Assembly (NCBI RefSeq): GCF_003428625.2
Contig: NZ_QVQT02000005.1
Location: 62,001 to 126,000 of the forward strand
From: Paracidobacterium acidisoli
GTDB lineage: Bacteria; Acidobacteriota; Terriglobia; Terriglobales; Acidobacteriaceae
Length of the DNA stretch: 64,000 nt
Direction: 5' to 3'
The position numbers and the translations under genes are program-made. The notes beneath the pieces were generated by a model that had not been told where the DNA came from, searched no databases, and saw nothing but the letters and a program-made list of their open reading frames with translations. This document shows positions 1-7,393 of the stretch, one piece after another; positions within the stretch are counted from its first letter, which is position 1, and each line of letters opens with the position of its first letter.

Positions 1-191
1 AGTACCACATCATCGCCCGCGGCGGCACCATGCTCCACATCCTCAACGGACAGCTCATGGCCGTCCTCATCGACGACGACCCGAAATCCTCGAACAACCA
101 GCCCGGCCTCGTCGGCATCGAGCTCGAAAGCACGCCCAGCAAGGTCTCCGTGCGCAATATCTGGCTGAAGAAGATATCGCAAAAGCAGTAA
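1..191 (+). CDS. C-terminal end of a DUF1080 (3-keto-disaccharide hydrolase-like) protein, partial
   Basis: Only the last 62 residues are in the window; the reading frame is open from base 3 to a TAA at 189-191. The end of the protein contains G-G-T-M-L-H-I-L-N-G-Q and then GIELE, followed by VSVRNIWLKKI. That pattern (a ligand-face beta strand with N-G, then G-x-x-G-I-x-L, then a final R-N-I strand) is how DUF1080 / 3-keto-disaccharide hydrolase-like concanavalin-type domains end. These domains are abundant in acidobacteria and planctomycetes and are linked to sugar breakdown, but the substrate cannot be inferred. A stop-anchored tandem repeat follows directly. Confidence 0.6.
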   Translation, partial: YHIIARGGTMLHILNGQLMAVLIDDDPKSSNNQPGLVGIELESTPSKVSVRNIWLKKISQKQ

Positions 192-285
192 AAGAAGTTC
201 GGAAAAATGGGTAAACGAAGTTCGGCAAAAATAAACGAAGTCCGGCAAAAATGGGTAAAGAAGCCCGGCAAAGTCCGGCAATGAG
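189..285 (+). repeat. Tandem repeat array beginning at the stop codon of the DUF1080 gene
   Basis: Four imperfect units begin at 189, 212, 232 and 256, each starting with TAAA; a typical unit is TAAACGAAGTCCGGCAAAAA, with an optional extra TGGG. The first TAA is the actual stop codon of the upstream gene. Unit lengths of 23, 20 and 24 bp shift the later TAA triplets into the other two frames, so all three frames are closed within the array. Confidence 0.8.
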
Positions 286-306
286 TCCGTCTGGCCTTTG
301 GAAAAG

Positions 307-512
307 GGCACGGCTTCAGTTGTGCCATTGATGCTGCAATATATCGTGGCTTCAGCCGGTGTCTGACGAAGCGGTTCCGGAAAAGTTTTGTATCAGGGCA
401 CGACTTCAGTCGTGCCGTAAGCTGCGAAATATCTCCGGGCTTCAGCCCCTGCGTACTCCTCGAAGCCATGAAATGCATTCCCTCTCATCAGATACGGCTT
501 CAGCCGCTGCGG
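307..512. repeat. Cluster of interspersed TTCAG-core hairpin repeats
   Basis: The stretch between the stop array and the ferritin gene has no gene of its own. It holds one degenerate hairpin at 307-326, a full repeat unit at about 358-451 (TGTCTGACGAAGCGGTTCC, then GTTTTGTATCAGGG, then the perfect hairpin GGCACGACTTCAGTCGTGCC, then CCGGGCTTCAGCCCC) and a third core at 497-512. Related copies lie in many other intergenic gaps of the window. Confidence 0.85.
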
Positions 513-636
513 GAGGGTCTGCCTCCGGTCAGGCACTCCCTTTCCCTTTTCAATTCCCGGCGAACGCGCCGCCACGATCTGCATCCTAAAAAATGCAGGG
601 GCTCGCGGAACACCAAACCCCGTCGCCGGAGAATCC

Positions 637-1122
637 ATGACGAAAACAGAGAAATCAGAGAAGACGGAACAGAGCAAAGTCACGCGTGAAACGCTGATCG
701 AGGGTCTGAACGAAGACCTTTCGCGGGAGTATCAGGCCATCATCGCCTACGTAAACTACTCGCAGGTCATCAAGGGCGCCGCATATATGAACATCGCGGA
801 CGAGCTCGCCGTCCACGCCGCCGAAGAGCTCAGTCATGCTCTGCAGGTTGCAAACCATGTCGATTACCTTGGCGGCATGCCCTCCGTCGCGCCGAAGCCC
901 GTCAAAACCTCTGAAAAAGCGGAAGAGATGCTTCGCTTCGACCTCGACAACGAGAGGGAGACCATCCGCCAGTACCGCCGCCGCGTTCGCCAGGCCGACG
1001 AGTTGAACGAGTTCGGAATCGCCGAAAGTCTCCGCAACATCCTCGTGCAGGAGCAGGATCACCTGATCGCTCTGGCGACGGCTCTCGGCATCGATCCCCC
1101 CAATCCCGGAATTGCCGATTAA
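637..1122 (+). CDS. Ferritin-like (bacterioferritin-type) iron-binding protein
   Basis: The 161-residue protein is mostly helical and has the ferritin-like arrangement of two helix pairs. Candidate metal ligands are the Glu of SREYQAIIAY, the Glu and His of EELSHAL, the Glu of DNERETIRQY and the Glu/His of QEQDHL. Proteins of this kind oxidise and store ferrous iron or act as manganese/iron-binding stress proteins; the exact role is not resolved. The ATG at 637 is preceded by GGAG eight bases upstream. An N-terminal tail of about 18 polar residues precedes the first helix. The gene is followed by a 15-bp tandem array that repeats its last codons, then by a terminator hairpin, so it looks monocistronic. 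Confidence 0.8.
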   Translation: MTKTEKSEKTEQSKVTRETLIEGLNEDLSREYQAIIAYVNYSQVIKGAAYMNIADELAVHAAEELSHALQVANHVDYLGGMPSVAPKPVKTSEKAEEMLRFDLDNERETIRQYRRRVRQADELNEFGIAESLRNILVQEQDHLIALATALGIDPPNPGIAD

Positions 1123-1163
1123 CGAATCGCTGATTAAGAAATTGCCGATTAAGGAACTGCCGG
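1111..1163 (+). repeat. 15-bp tandem array repeating the last codons and stop of the ferritin gene
   Basis: Units start at 1111, 1126, 1141 and (partial) 1156, for example ATTGCCGATTAACGA and ATCGCTGATTAAGAA. The first unit is the gene's own end (Ile-Ala-Asp-stop). The period of exactly 15 bp keeps TAA in frame at 1120, 1135 and 1150. Confidence 0.85.
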
Positions 1164-1171
1164 ACGCTCCC

Positions 1172-1201
1172 GATCCCTTTGCCCGGGCAGGCAAAGGGAT
1201 C
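1172..1201 (+). terminator. Hairpin terminator after the ferritin-like gene
   Basis: GATCCCTTTGCC (1172-1183) and GGCAAAGGGATC (1190-1201) form a perfect 12-bp stem with a 6-base loop. A short pyrimidine run (CATCCTCCTT) follows instead of a clean T tract. It lies between two genes in the same direction and so would separate their transcripts. Confidence 0.65.
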
Positions 1202-1211
1202 ATCCTCCTTC

Positions 1212-1217
1212 TACACT
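1212..1217 (+). promoter_or_regulatory. -10 box for a leaderless FUSC transcript
   Basis: TACACT ends 7 bases before the ATG at 1225 and no Shine-Dalgarno sequence fits in between. This is one of about ten such arrangements in the window. Confidence 0.5.
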
Positions 1218-1224
1218 GGCTCTG

Positions 1225-2355
1225 ATGTCATCCACGCCTGTCCCTTCGCCGTCAGCGGCTCCATCCCCTCCGCCGTATCTGACCGACAGCTATATCTTTC
1301 ACTGGGACAGGCGATCCTTCCGCGCCGATCTGATCTTCGTGCTGCCCATCGCCCTCTGTCTCACCGTGGGCATTCTCATCCATCACCCTTCGGCCGGCAT
1401 GATCGCCGCCGGCGGAGCCATGACCGCGGGCTTCGGCGCCAAGCAGAGCATCGACGACTCACGCCTGCTGCCCATGATCTTCGTAACCCTCGGAATGACC
1501 TTCGCGGCCTTCCTCGGCGTCTTCATCGGTCATGGAAATCTGCTTCTGGTCTTCGTCACCGCGCTCTGGGGCTTTGGATACGGCATGCTCACCACGCGCG
1601 AGGCCGGCTACAGCTGGGTCGGCCAGCAGTGCGTCGTCACTTTTCTGGTGGCCTCCGCCTTTCCCGCTTCGTTCGAAGCCGCCGCAGCGCGCGCTCTCCT
1701 CATCTTCGCCGGCGGAGTGATCCAGCTTCTCATCTCCAGCCTTCTTCTGCGCCTCTTTCGGCAGCTCCGCACCAACCTCATGCAGATCGCCCGGTACGTA
1801 CGCGATGAGGAGCTCGCCTTCCGCGCCGCCCTGCGCAACGCCGCGCAAACCGTGCGCGAAGGCAGCTTCGTCCACTCGGCCATTCCTTATTCGTTGCGCC
1901 TCGCCGTCACCCTCGGCCTCAGTACCGAGATCTACCACCGCCTCCACTTCTCCAGCGGCTACTGGATTCCCATGACCGCGCTGCTCGTGCTCAAGCCCAG
2001 CGTCGCCGACACCGCCAGCCGCGCCGTCGCCCGCGTCCTCGGCACCCTTGCCGGAGCCATACTGCTCAGCTTCTGCCTCGCGCACATCAGCGCCGCTCCC
2101 GCCGAGCTGGCTGTGCTCACCGTGCTCTTCGCCTGGCTCTCGTATGGAACGCTGAACGTGAACTACGCGCTCTTTACGCTCTTCATCACCGGCTACATCG
2201 TCTTTCTGCTCTCGCTCAACAGCGTGCCGGGACCGGTCATCGCCGAGCGCCGCGCCATCTGTACCGTGATCGGCGGATCGCTCGCTCTCTTCGTCCGGCT
2301 CATCGTCATCTTCCGGCGCCGCAGGCTGCTCATGCGCTCCGGCATCACCGCGTAG
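1225..2355 (+). CDS. FUSC-family (aromatic acid exporter/YccS-like) inner membrane protein
   Basis: The 376-residue protein has about ten hydrophobic segments in two blocks, joined by a short soluble stretch (residues ~185-215). The second block holds the characteristic FUSC motif YWIPMTALLVLKPS near residue 250. Family members (YccS, AaeB, fusaric acid resistance proteins) are inner membrane transporters or envelope proteins, often implicated in export of aromatic acids; the substrate here is unknown. The protein is shorter than AaeB/YccS (~650-700 residues) because the large cytoplasmic domain is missing, matching the compact FUSC subfamily. The start is the ATG placed just after a TACACT box, with no ribosome binding site. 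Confidence 0.75.
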   Translation: MSSTPVPSPSAAPSPPPYLTDSYIFHWDRRSFRADLIFVLPIALCLTVGILIHHPSAGMIAAGGAMTAGFGAKQSIDDSRLLPMIFVTLGMTFAAFLGVFIGHGNLLLVFVTALWGFGYGMLTTREAGYSWVGQQCVVTFLVASAFPASFEAAAARALLIFAGGVIQLLISSLLLRLFRQLRTNLMQIARYVRDEELAFRAALRNAAQTVREGSFVHSAIPYSLRLAVTLGLSTEIYHRLHFSSGYWIPMTALLVLKPSVADTASRAVARVLGTLAGAILLSFCLAHISAAPAELAVLTVLFAWLSYGTLNVNYALFTLFITGYIVFLLSLNSVPGPVIAERRAICTVIGGSLALFVRLIVIFRRRRLLMRSGITA

Positions 2356-2437
2356 CAGAACCGGCAAATGAAGAGGAGCGTGGTCTTTCACGCACGGGTT
2401 TTCCGGCAAAGCCGCGTCCGCCTGGACGGCCAGCCCG

Positions 2438-4675
2438 CTATTCGCCGCCGAAGTTCAGCCGCAGCCCGAACCGCGCCACCCGCGGCGTTCCCAGCGTCAG
2501 CACCGGAGTCTTCCCCACCTGAACCGCCCGGTCGAACAGGTTCTCTCCCGAGGCGAAGAGCGTTACATGCTCTCCAAAGTCATGAGACGCATACGCATCC
2601 GTGCTGAAATATCCGTGCAGCACATACTGGTTCGCGTCGTCGTCGAACTGGTGCCCGCTGGCGCGCTCCTGAAGACTCAGCAGCCCCAGCCGCGGATGCG
2701 TCAGCCGCACCTGGGCCGTCGCCATATTGCGCGCCACCTGCGGAATCCAGTTGCCCACCAGCTGCGGCTCCTGCGCATACTGCGTCACCGTCGCATCCGC
2801 ATACTGATAGCCGCCCTCGATCGCGATCCATCGCGCCGGCTGCGCAGCATAATCCAGTGACACGCCGCGGCTCTCGATCCGTCCCAGATTCTCGCGTTTC
2901 AGCGTCGTCGCCGTGGGCGTAGTGCTCAGCGTCAGGGCCGTAACCGGACGGTTCACGCGCGTCCAGAAGTAGCTGACCCGCACGCTCGATCCCAGCTTCC
3001 GCATGTCCGTCTGAAAGCCCGTCTCCCATCCCGTTGCCCGCTCCGAGCGCAGGTTCGAGTTCGGCAGCGTCGTCTGCTGCCCCACCTGTCCCGTGCGGTA
3101 CAGCTCGTTCTCCGTCGGCGCGCGATACGCCCGGAACCCCGAAGCATTCAGCGCCAGCCATTGTGTCAGACGCCGCGTCACGCCCACGCGCGGATCGAAG
3201 ACCGTTTCGCTGAAGGCCGGCTCCGTCACCGTCGCAGCCGAGCTCGAATACTGATACGCATCGAAGTTCGAGAAGTGATCCACGCGCCCCGAGGCGCTGA
3301 TCGTCCACTTCTCCGGCGTCAGCAGCGCTTCTCCATAGACGCCCGTCTGCCGCTGCCGTGCCGTCGTGCTCAGCGTGCCGCCCGCGCCGCTGAACAGAAG
3401 CTCGTTGTCGGATGCCCTTACGTCATGCGTATCCGCGCCCGCCAGAATCAGCACATGCGTGCCCACCGGCTGGTGCCAGTGCAGCGCCGCTCCCAGCTCG
3501 TCCGCCGGGTCTTCCGCATAGCGCGTCAGCTTTTCCGAGACGCGCCCCGTCGCCACGCTTGAAAATGTCTGCCAGTAGTGCTCATCGTCGCCATACAGCC
3601 GCACCACCAGGTTGTTCCAGTCCGCGCCCGTCGCATACCGCCACAGCCGCGTTCCGTTTCCCGTCAGCGGAGTCCCGTTGTGCCGCGTCTCATCCAGCAC
3701 ATTGCCGCGCACAAAAAAGCGGTCGTTCTCGCCGAACTTCCGGTCGATCTCCGCCAGCCCGTTGTGCTCGTGCACATTCGAGTTCACGTCCACCGGTCCG
3801 CGCAGGTTCGGCGCGATCAGCGTGTATCCATCCGTTGCGATCGCTCCCGCGCTCGCCATGCCCGACCAGCGACCATGCACCGCGCTGCCCAGCACCGAAT
3901 CGTCTGTCGTCTCCAGCCCGCCGTAGCTCGAAAGAACATGCAGGCTTGCCGTCTGCGGCCTCGCCGGCTCAATGCTGATCACGCCGCCGATCGCGCTCGA
4001 CCCGTACAGGTCCGATGCGCCGCCCCGCACCAGCTCCACCGACTGGATGCCCAGCTCCGGCAGCTCCTCCCAGTGAATCCACCCGCCATACGGATCGTTC
4101 ACCGGAACATCGTCGAAGACCACCAGCGACCGGCTCACCGCCGTCGATCCCAGCCCGCGCAGCGACACGCCCTCCGTCGTCGGGTTCGCCACCAGCGAGC
4201 TCGACCGCCGGAAGAGCTCGAATCCCGGCGTCTCGCGCAGCTTTCCGTCCAGTGAAATCGCCGCCGCCTGCTGCAGCTTCTCCGTATCCAGCACCCGCGT
4301 GCTCGCCGGGCTGTCTCCCGTCGCCAGCGGCGACCGGTAGGCCGTCACCACCACCGTCTCCAGCGGACGCTCCAGCACCACGCGCAGCGGCGTTCCCGTC
4401 ACAATCGTCACCGTCGCCGGAGCAAAATGCGATGCCTCTACATTGATCACCCGCGTCGCGGCCGGCACCTCGAATCCCCCATCGGCCGCCGTCGTCGCCA
4501 GCGCCCTGCCGCCCGTATCCAGCACCTGCGCATCGGCAATCGGAGCCCCCTTCGCATCCACAACGTGGCCCTCGATCTGTTCCGCCGCCGGCGTCTGCCA
4601 GGCGTGCGCCGGAAGGGAAGCCGTAAGGGCGCACAGAAAGGCCAATGGAAGTGCTGTCAGGAATCTCGTTCGCAT
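2438..4675 (-). CDS. TonB-dependent outer membrane receptor with N-terminal carboxypeptidase-regulatory-like domain
   Basis: The frame is open upstream to 4726, but the ATG at 4675 gives a clean signal peptide (MRTRFLTALPLAFLCALTA, cleavage after AHA), so the mature protein is preferred from there (745 residues with signal). A CarboxypepD_reg-like beta sandwich (IEGHVVDAKGAPIADAQVL) comes first. The plug follows (VVVTAYRS, then LRETPGFELF, SLRGLG, VELVRGGASDLYGSSAIGGV) and then a beta-barrel rich in alternating aromatic residues to the C-terminus. It should import a siderophore, vitamin or oligosaccharide in a TonB-dependent way; nothing in the neighbourhood identifies the ligand. The C-terminus is LRLNFGGE rather than a terminal Phe. 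It is convergent with the FUSC gene. Confidence 0.9.
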   Translation of the reverse strand: MRTRFLTALPLAFLCALTASLPAHAWQTPAAEQIEGHVVDAKGAPIADAQVLDTGGRALATTAADGGFEVPAATRVINVEASHFAPATVTIVTGTPLRVVLERPLETVVVTAYRSPLATGDSPASTRVLDTEKLQQAAAISLDGKLRETPGFELFRRSSSLVANPTTEGVSLRGLGSTAVSRSLVVFDDVPVNDPYGGWIHWEELPELGIQSVELVRGGASDLYGSSAIGGVISIEPARPQTASLHVLSSYGGLETTDDSVLGSAVHGRWSGMASAGAIATDGYTLIAPNLRGPVDVNSNVHEHNGLAEIDRKFGENDRFFVRGNVLDETRHNGTPLTGNGTRLWRYATGADWNNLVVRLYGDDEHYWQTFSSVATGRVSEKLTRYAEDPADELGAALHWHQPVGTHVLILAGADTHDVRASDNELLFSGAGGTLSTTARQRQTGVYGEALLTPEKWTISASGRVDHFSNFDAYQYSSSAATVTEPAFSETVFDPRVGVTRRLTQWLALNASGFRAYRAPTENELYRTGQVGQQTTLPNSNLRSERATGWETGFQTDMRKLGSSVRVSYFWTRVNRPVTALTLSTTPTATTLKRENLGRIESRGVSLDYAAQPARWIAIEGGYQYADATVTQYAQEPQLVGNWIPQVARNMATAQVRLTHPRLGLLSLQERASGHQFDDDANQYVLHGYFSTDAYASHDFGEHVTLFASGENLFDRAVQVGKTPVLTLGTPRVARFGLRLNFGGE

Positions 4676-4751
4676 AATTCTTTTTACCGTAACGTCAACT
4701 TGTCCTGCCATGTGATTTCCGGGCAAGGGGTCGGTTTCATCTCGCTTTGCA

Positions 4752-4775
4752 GCGTCATGGCTTCAGCCGTGACGC
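4752..4775. repeat. TTCAG-core hairpin
   Basis: GCGTCATGGC and GCCGTGACGC pair with one mismatch around a TTCA loop. It sits between the TonB receptor start and the folK stop. Confidence 0.6.
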
Positions 4776-4839
4776 AAACCGCAGAATCTGTGCGGCTTCG
4801 GCCGCCGGGGGATGGTTTTTCCATACTCAAACTGGTCCA

Positions 4840-5370
4840 TTAACTTCCATCCGGCTCCCGCAGGATCGTCACGCTCTTTCGTGCATTCTGGCCCGTGTCA
4901 GGAAGCTCCGCCAGCAGCTCTGTGATCGTCTTCCCGGTCGGCGCGTGCCGCAGCTCCGGTGCAATCTCCGCCAGGGGAGCCAGCACAAAGCGCCTCACCT
5001 CTATCGACGGATGCGGCAGCGTCAGAGTCTCCGACGCCATCGCCACGTCCTCCATCATCAGCAGATCCAGATCCAGCGTGCGCGGGCCCCTGAGAACACT
5101 CCTGCTGCGCTCCCGTCCGAATCGCCGCTCGATCTGCAGAAGCTCCTCGAGCAGCCTCTCCGGCTCCAGCTCCGTCCGCAGCTCGGCCACTGCATTGATA
5201 AAGGCCGGCTGCTGCACCTCGCCCACCGGCTCCGTCCTGTACAGACTCGATCGCGCCGTCACCTCGCCCAGCCCGCGCAGCGCGTCTGCCGCCGCCGCCA
5301 CGGTCTGCGCCGGATCGCCCGCCGCCGAGGCCATATTCGATCCCATGCCGATATACGCCGTCCGCTGCAT
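4840..5370 (-). CDS. folK: 2-amino-4-hydroxy-6-hydroxymethyldihydropteridine pyrophosphokinase
   Basis: HPPK transfers pyrophosphate from ATP to 6-hydroxymethyl-dihydropterin in folate synthesis. The 176-residue protein starts IGMGSNM and carries SSLYRTEPVG, QPAFINAVAEL, RRFGRERS, the signature GPRTLDLDLL and LPHPSIEVRRFVLAPLAEIAP, all in the order found in FolK. The open frame runs back to 5577, but the ATG at 5370 has GGAG seven bases upstream and starts exactly where FolK proteins start. The gene is divergent from nadD with 134 bp between them. No other folate gene is adjacent. Confidence 0.95.
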   Translation of the reverse strand: MQRTAYIGMGSNMASAAGDPAQTVAAAADALRGLGEVTARSSLYRTEPVGEVQQPAFINAVAELRTELEPERLLEELLQIERRFGRERSRSVLRGPRTLDLDLLMMEDVAMASETLTLPHPSIEVRRFVLAPLAEIAPELRHAPTGKTITELLAELPDTGQNARKSVTILREPDGS

Positions 5371-5489
5371 GCTGATCTCCAGCTTACCTGTGCCGTCCTG
5401 CCTCCGGCACCTGCATCGAAGCCGTAAAGCAGGCCTTACCGGCAGGTGTTCTCCCCGGAACTCTCCTCTCTGGCCTCCGCGTCCTGCCT

Positions 5490-5495
5490 TAGGAT
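5490..5495 (+). promoter_or_regulatory. -10 box for leaderless nadD transcript
   Basis: TAGGAT ends 9 bases before the nadD ATG at 5505 and there is no ribosome binding site between them. Confidence 0.4.
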
Positions 5496-5504
5496 CAATG
5501 CAGC

Positions 5505-6212
5505 ATGAATATTGCCCTCTTCGGCGGCACCTTTGACCCGCCACACTGCGGTCATCTCGCTCTGGCGCGCCTTGCACTCGCGCGCCTTCCTCTCGACCGC
5601 GTCCTCCTGGCCCCGGTCGGCCTTCAGCCGCTCAAGCGTGACAACGCCTCCGCCGGCTTCGACGACCGCGCCGCCATGGTGCGTCTGGCCATCGCCGGCG
5701 ACCCGCAGCTCGAGCTCTCCCTCATCGACGCGCCCCGCCTCGACGGCCAGCCCAACTACACCATCGACACCCTCTCCGCTCTCCGGCGCACCCTCTCCCC
5801 GCAGGACCATCTCTACTGCCTCATGGGCGCCGATTCCTTCCTCACCATCGCCAAATGGCGCCGCTCCGCCGAGCTTCTCTCCGCGTGCGACTTCATCGTC
5901 GGCGCGCGCCCCGGCTTCGACCTCTCCCGCATCGCCGCCGCCCTGCCCGAGGCCATCTCCGTCGGCGTCGCCGACTCCGGCGAGGCCGGTCCCTCCGGCA
6001 ACCGGCGAGATAACAGCCTCGTCCTCTCCCTCAGCCGCGGTACCGGACGCCGCACCCACCTCTATCTGCTTCCCGATCTTGCGGAAGACGTCTCCGCGAC
6101 CGAAATCCGGGCCGCCATCGGCGGCGACGGCGATCACCCCCGCCAGACCGTCCTCGCCCCCGCCGTCCTCGATTACATCCACGCCCACAGCCTCTATCAA
6201 AACCCCGATTAG
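5505..6212 (+). CDS. nadD: Nicotinate-nucleotide adenylyltransferase
   Basis: NadD adenylates nicotinic acid mononucleotide to deamido-NAD. The 235-residue protein has the nucleotidyltransferase start ALFGGTFDPPHCGHL (the H-x-x-H motif at residues 14-17) and the NadD features YTIDTL, LMGADSF, KW at the active-site wall and SATEIRAAI (the ISST-type ATP-binding motif). The region around residues 150-185 is longer and Arg/Gly-rich compared with compact NadD proteins. rsfS lies downstream, a very common bacterial pairing, although here 364 bp of repeats separate them. nadC lies further away at 29.3 kb. Confidence 0.95.
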   Translation: MNIALFGGTFDPPHCGHLALARLALARLPLDRVLLAPVGLQPLKRDNASAGFDDRAAMVRLAIAGDPQLELSLIDAPRLDGQPNYTIDTLSALRRTLSPQDHLYCLMGADSFLTIAKWRRSAELLSACDFIVGARPGFDLSRIAAALPEAISVGVADSGEAGPSGNRRDNSLVLSLSRGTGRRTHLYLLPDLAEDVSATEIRAAIGGDGDHPRQTVLAPAVLDYIHAHSLYQNPD

Positions 6213-6247
6213 TAATGACGAATGGCTAAAAGCTGATAGCTGACAGC
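6213..6247 (+). repeat. Heptamer array directly after the nadD stop codon
   Basis: Five consecutive 7-bp units follow the TAG stop at 6210-6212; they include TAATGAC, TAAAAGC, TGATAGC and TGACAGC. Four of the five begin with TAA or TGA. Because 7 is not a multiple of 3, successive units put stop triplets into different frames. Confidence 0.75.
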
Positions 6248-6318
6248 CCGGGTGCCCCGCGTCCGGATTCCCGGACGCGGGAACGCATCCCTTCAACCCC
6301 TGTCGTCCCAACAAGCCT

Positions 6319-6420
6319 TTGTCACCCCGGCCGAAGTCGCTGCCGTTAGGCAGAGACGCAGCCGGGGTCTCCTCAGACACGTCTTCGTCTGTGGGGTGGG
6401 AGCGGAGGGATCTGCATTTC
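6319..6420. repeat. Interspersed repeat of the TCATCCCG...GGAGGGATCTGCA family (degenerate copy)
   Basis: The stretch starts TTGTCACCCCGGCCGAAGTC and ends GCGGAGGGATCTGCATTTC. Better copies are at 8465 and 46293. Its middle is expanded and degenerate. With the flanking heptamer arrays it accounts for nearly all of the 364-bp nadD-rsfS gap. Confidence 0.6.
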
Positions 6421-6462
6421 CTCTCTCCGGCCTGAGCTCTGCCTGCAGGCTGAGTCGATCCC

Positions 6463-6525
6463 TGATTGCTGATCCCTGATGGCTAATCCCTGATCCCTAA
6501 TGGCTAATAGCTAAAAGCTGATGGC
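6463..6525 (+). repeat. Nine-copy heptamer array upstream of rsfS
   Basis: Nine uninterrupted 7-bp units fit TRANNNC, for example TGATCCC, TAATGGC, TAAAAGC. Every unit begins with TGA or TAA, so the array closes all three forward frames several times. Some units are identical to those after nadD and to three units at 57087-57107. Confidence 0.85.
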
Positions 6526-6575
6526 GAATTGTCATTCTTCCGCTACCATAAAAGCAGGAGCATCCACCTTACCGA

Positions 6576-7145
6576 ATGGCCTCAACCGAAACGCGCAAAA
6601 TGGTCCTCGCCGCCGCCGCGGCCGCTGAAGATAAAAAGGGCGAAGACATCCGCATCCTCGAGCTCGATCCCTCCGACTCCGGCTTTACCGACTTCTTCCT
6701 CATCGCCAGCGCCACCAGCGACCGTCAGGCCGTGGCCATCGCCGATGAGATCGAGTTCCGGCTCAAGCGCGAATTCGGCGTCTATGCCAATTCGGTCGAA
6801 GGCCGCCGCCAGGGCGAATGGGTCCTGCTCGACTACGTCGATTTTGTCGCGCACATCTTTCTCGCCGATCGCCGCGCCTACTACGACATCGAGCGCCTCC
6901 GTAAATCGGCGAAGTCCGTCGATCAGGCCGGGCTCCGGGCCGCGCTGACCGAAAGAACTCTGGCCGCCCGCAAAAAATCTCCGGCAAAGAAGGCCGCCTC
7001 CAAAGCGCCGGCTAAAAAATCCGCCGCCAAAAAGACCGCGGCAAAAAAAGCTCCCGTGAAAAAGGCCCCTCTAAAGAAGGCTCCGGCAAAGAAGGCTGCG
7101 AAGAAAGCCGCAAAGAAATCAGCGAAAAAATCCTCTGCGCAATAA
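6576..7145 (+). CDS. rsfS: Ribosomal silencing factor RsfS with a histone H1-like Lys/Ala tail
   Basis: RsfS binds uL14 on the large subunit and blocks subunit joining in starvation. Residues 1-125 are a complete RsfS domain: DIRILELDPSD, FTDFFLIASATSDRQ, EGRRQGEWVLLDYVDFVAHIF and YYDIERL. From about residue 131 to 189 a tail consists almost only of Lys, Ala, Pro and Ser in repeated PAKK/AAKK steps. The tail resembles the C-terminal domain of histone H1 or bacterial H1-like proteins and roughly doubles the positive charge; ordinary RsfS proteins are ~105-135 residues and end near residue 125. The tail may bind rRNA or DNA (inference). The ATG at 6576 has AGGAG 15 bases upstream, farther than usual. 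Confidence 0.92.
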   Translation: MASTETRKMVLAAAAAAEDKKGEDIRILELDPSDSGFTDFFLIASATSDRQAVAIADEIEFRLKREFGVYANSVEGRRQGEWVLLDYVDFVAHIFLADRRAYYDIERLRKSAKSVDQAGLRAALTERTLAARKKSPAKKAASKAPAKKSAAKKTAAKKAPVKKAPLKKAPAKKAAKKAAKKSAKKSSAQ

Positions 7146-7152
7146 GATTTTC

Positions 7153-7386
7153 AGGTGGAAGCACCGGGCTATCGGGGTCCCCGGCGAACAAGGTTCGCTG
7201 GGGTGATCTTTAGCCCGGTGAACAAAGGGCCAGAGAAGAAGGGGCTTCAGCCCCGGCCTTTTCTGAGGCCGAACCTTTTGGATAGAAGTCTCAATATTCA
7301 AAGGTTGAAAATTTCTGTTTCGTATCAGGGCACGACTTCAGTCGTGCCGAAAATGGCTGAAGATACATCCGGGCTTTAGCCCCTGT
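7153..7386. repeat. Long composite interspersed repeat, left copy flanking the methyltransferase gene
   Basis: The element contains AGCCCGGTGAAC, GGGGCTTCAGCCCC, the perfect hairpin GGCACGACTTCAGTCGTGCC and CCGGGCTTTAGCCCC. The part from 7211 to 7386 is repeated in the same orientation at 8630-8804 with roughly ten differences. It ends only 8 bases before the methyltransferase ATG. Confidence 0.9.
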
Positions 7387-7393
7387 GCAACGT

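Noticed and set aside
307-451. TTCAG hairpins as ordinary transcription terminators
   Set aside because: Stems are good, but no T run follows and copies occur directly upstream of start codons as well as downstream of genes.
393-689. Short open frames on both strands before the ferritin gene
   Set aside because: They translate the interspersed hairpin repeats (RARLQSCRK-type peptides that recur at every copy) and are not genes.
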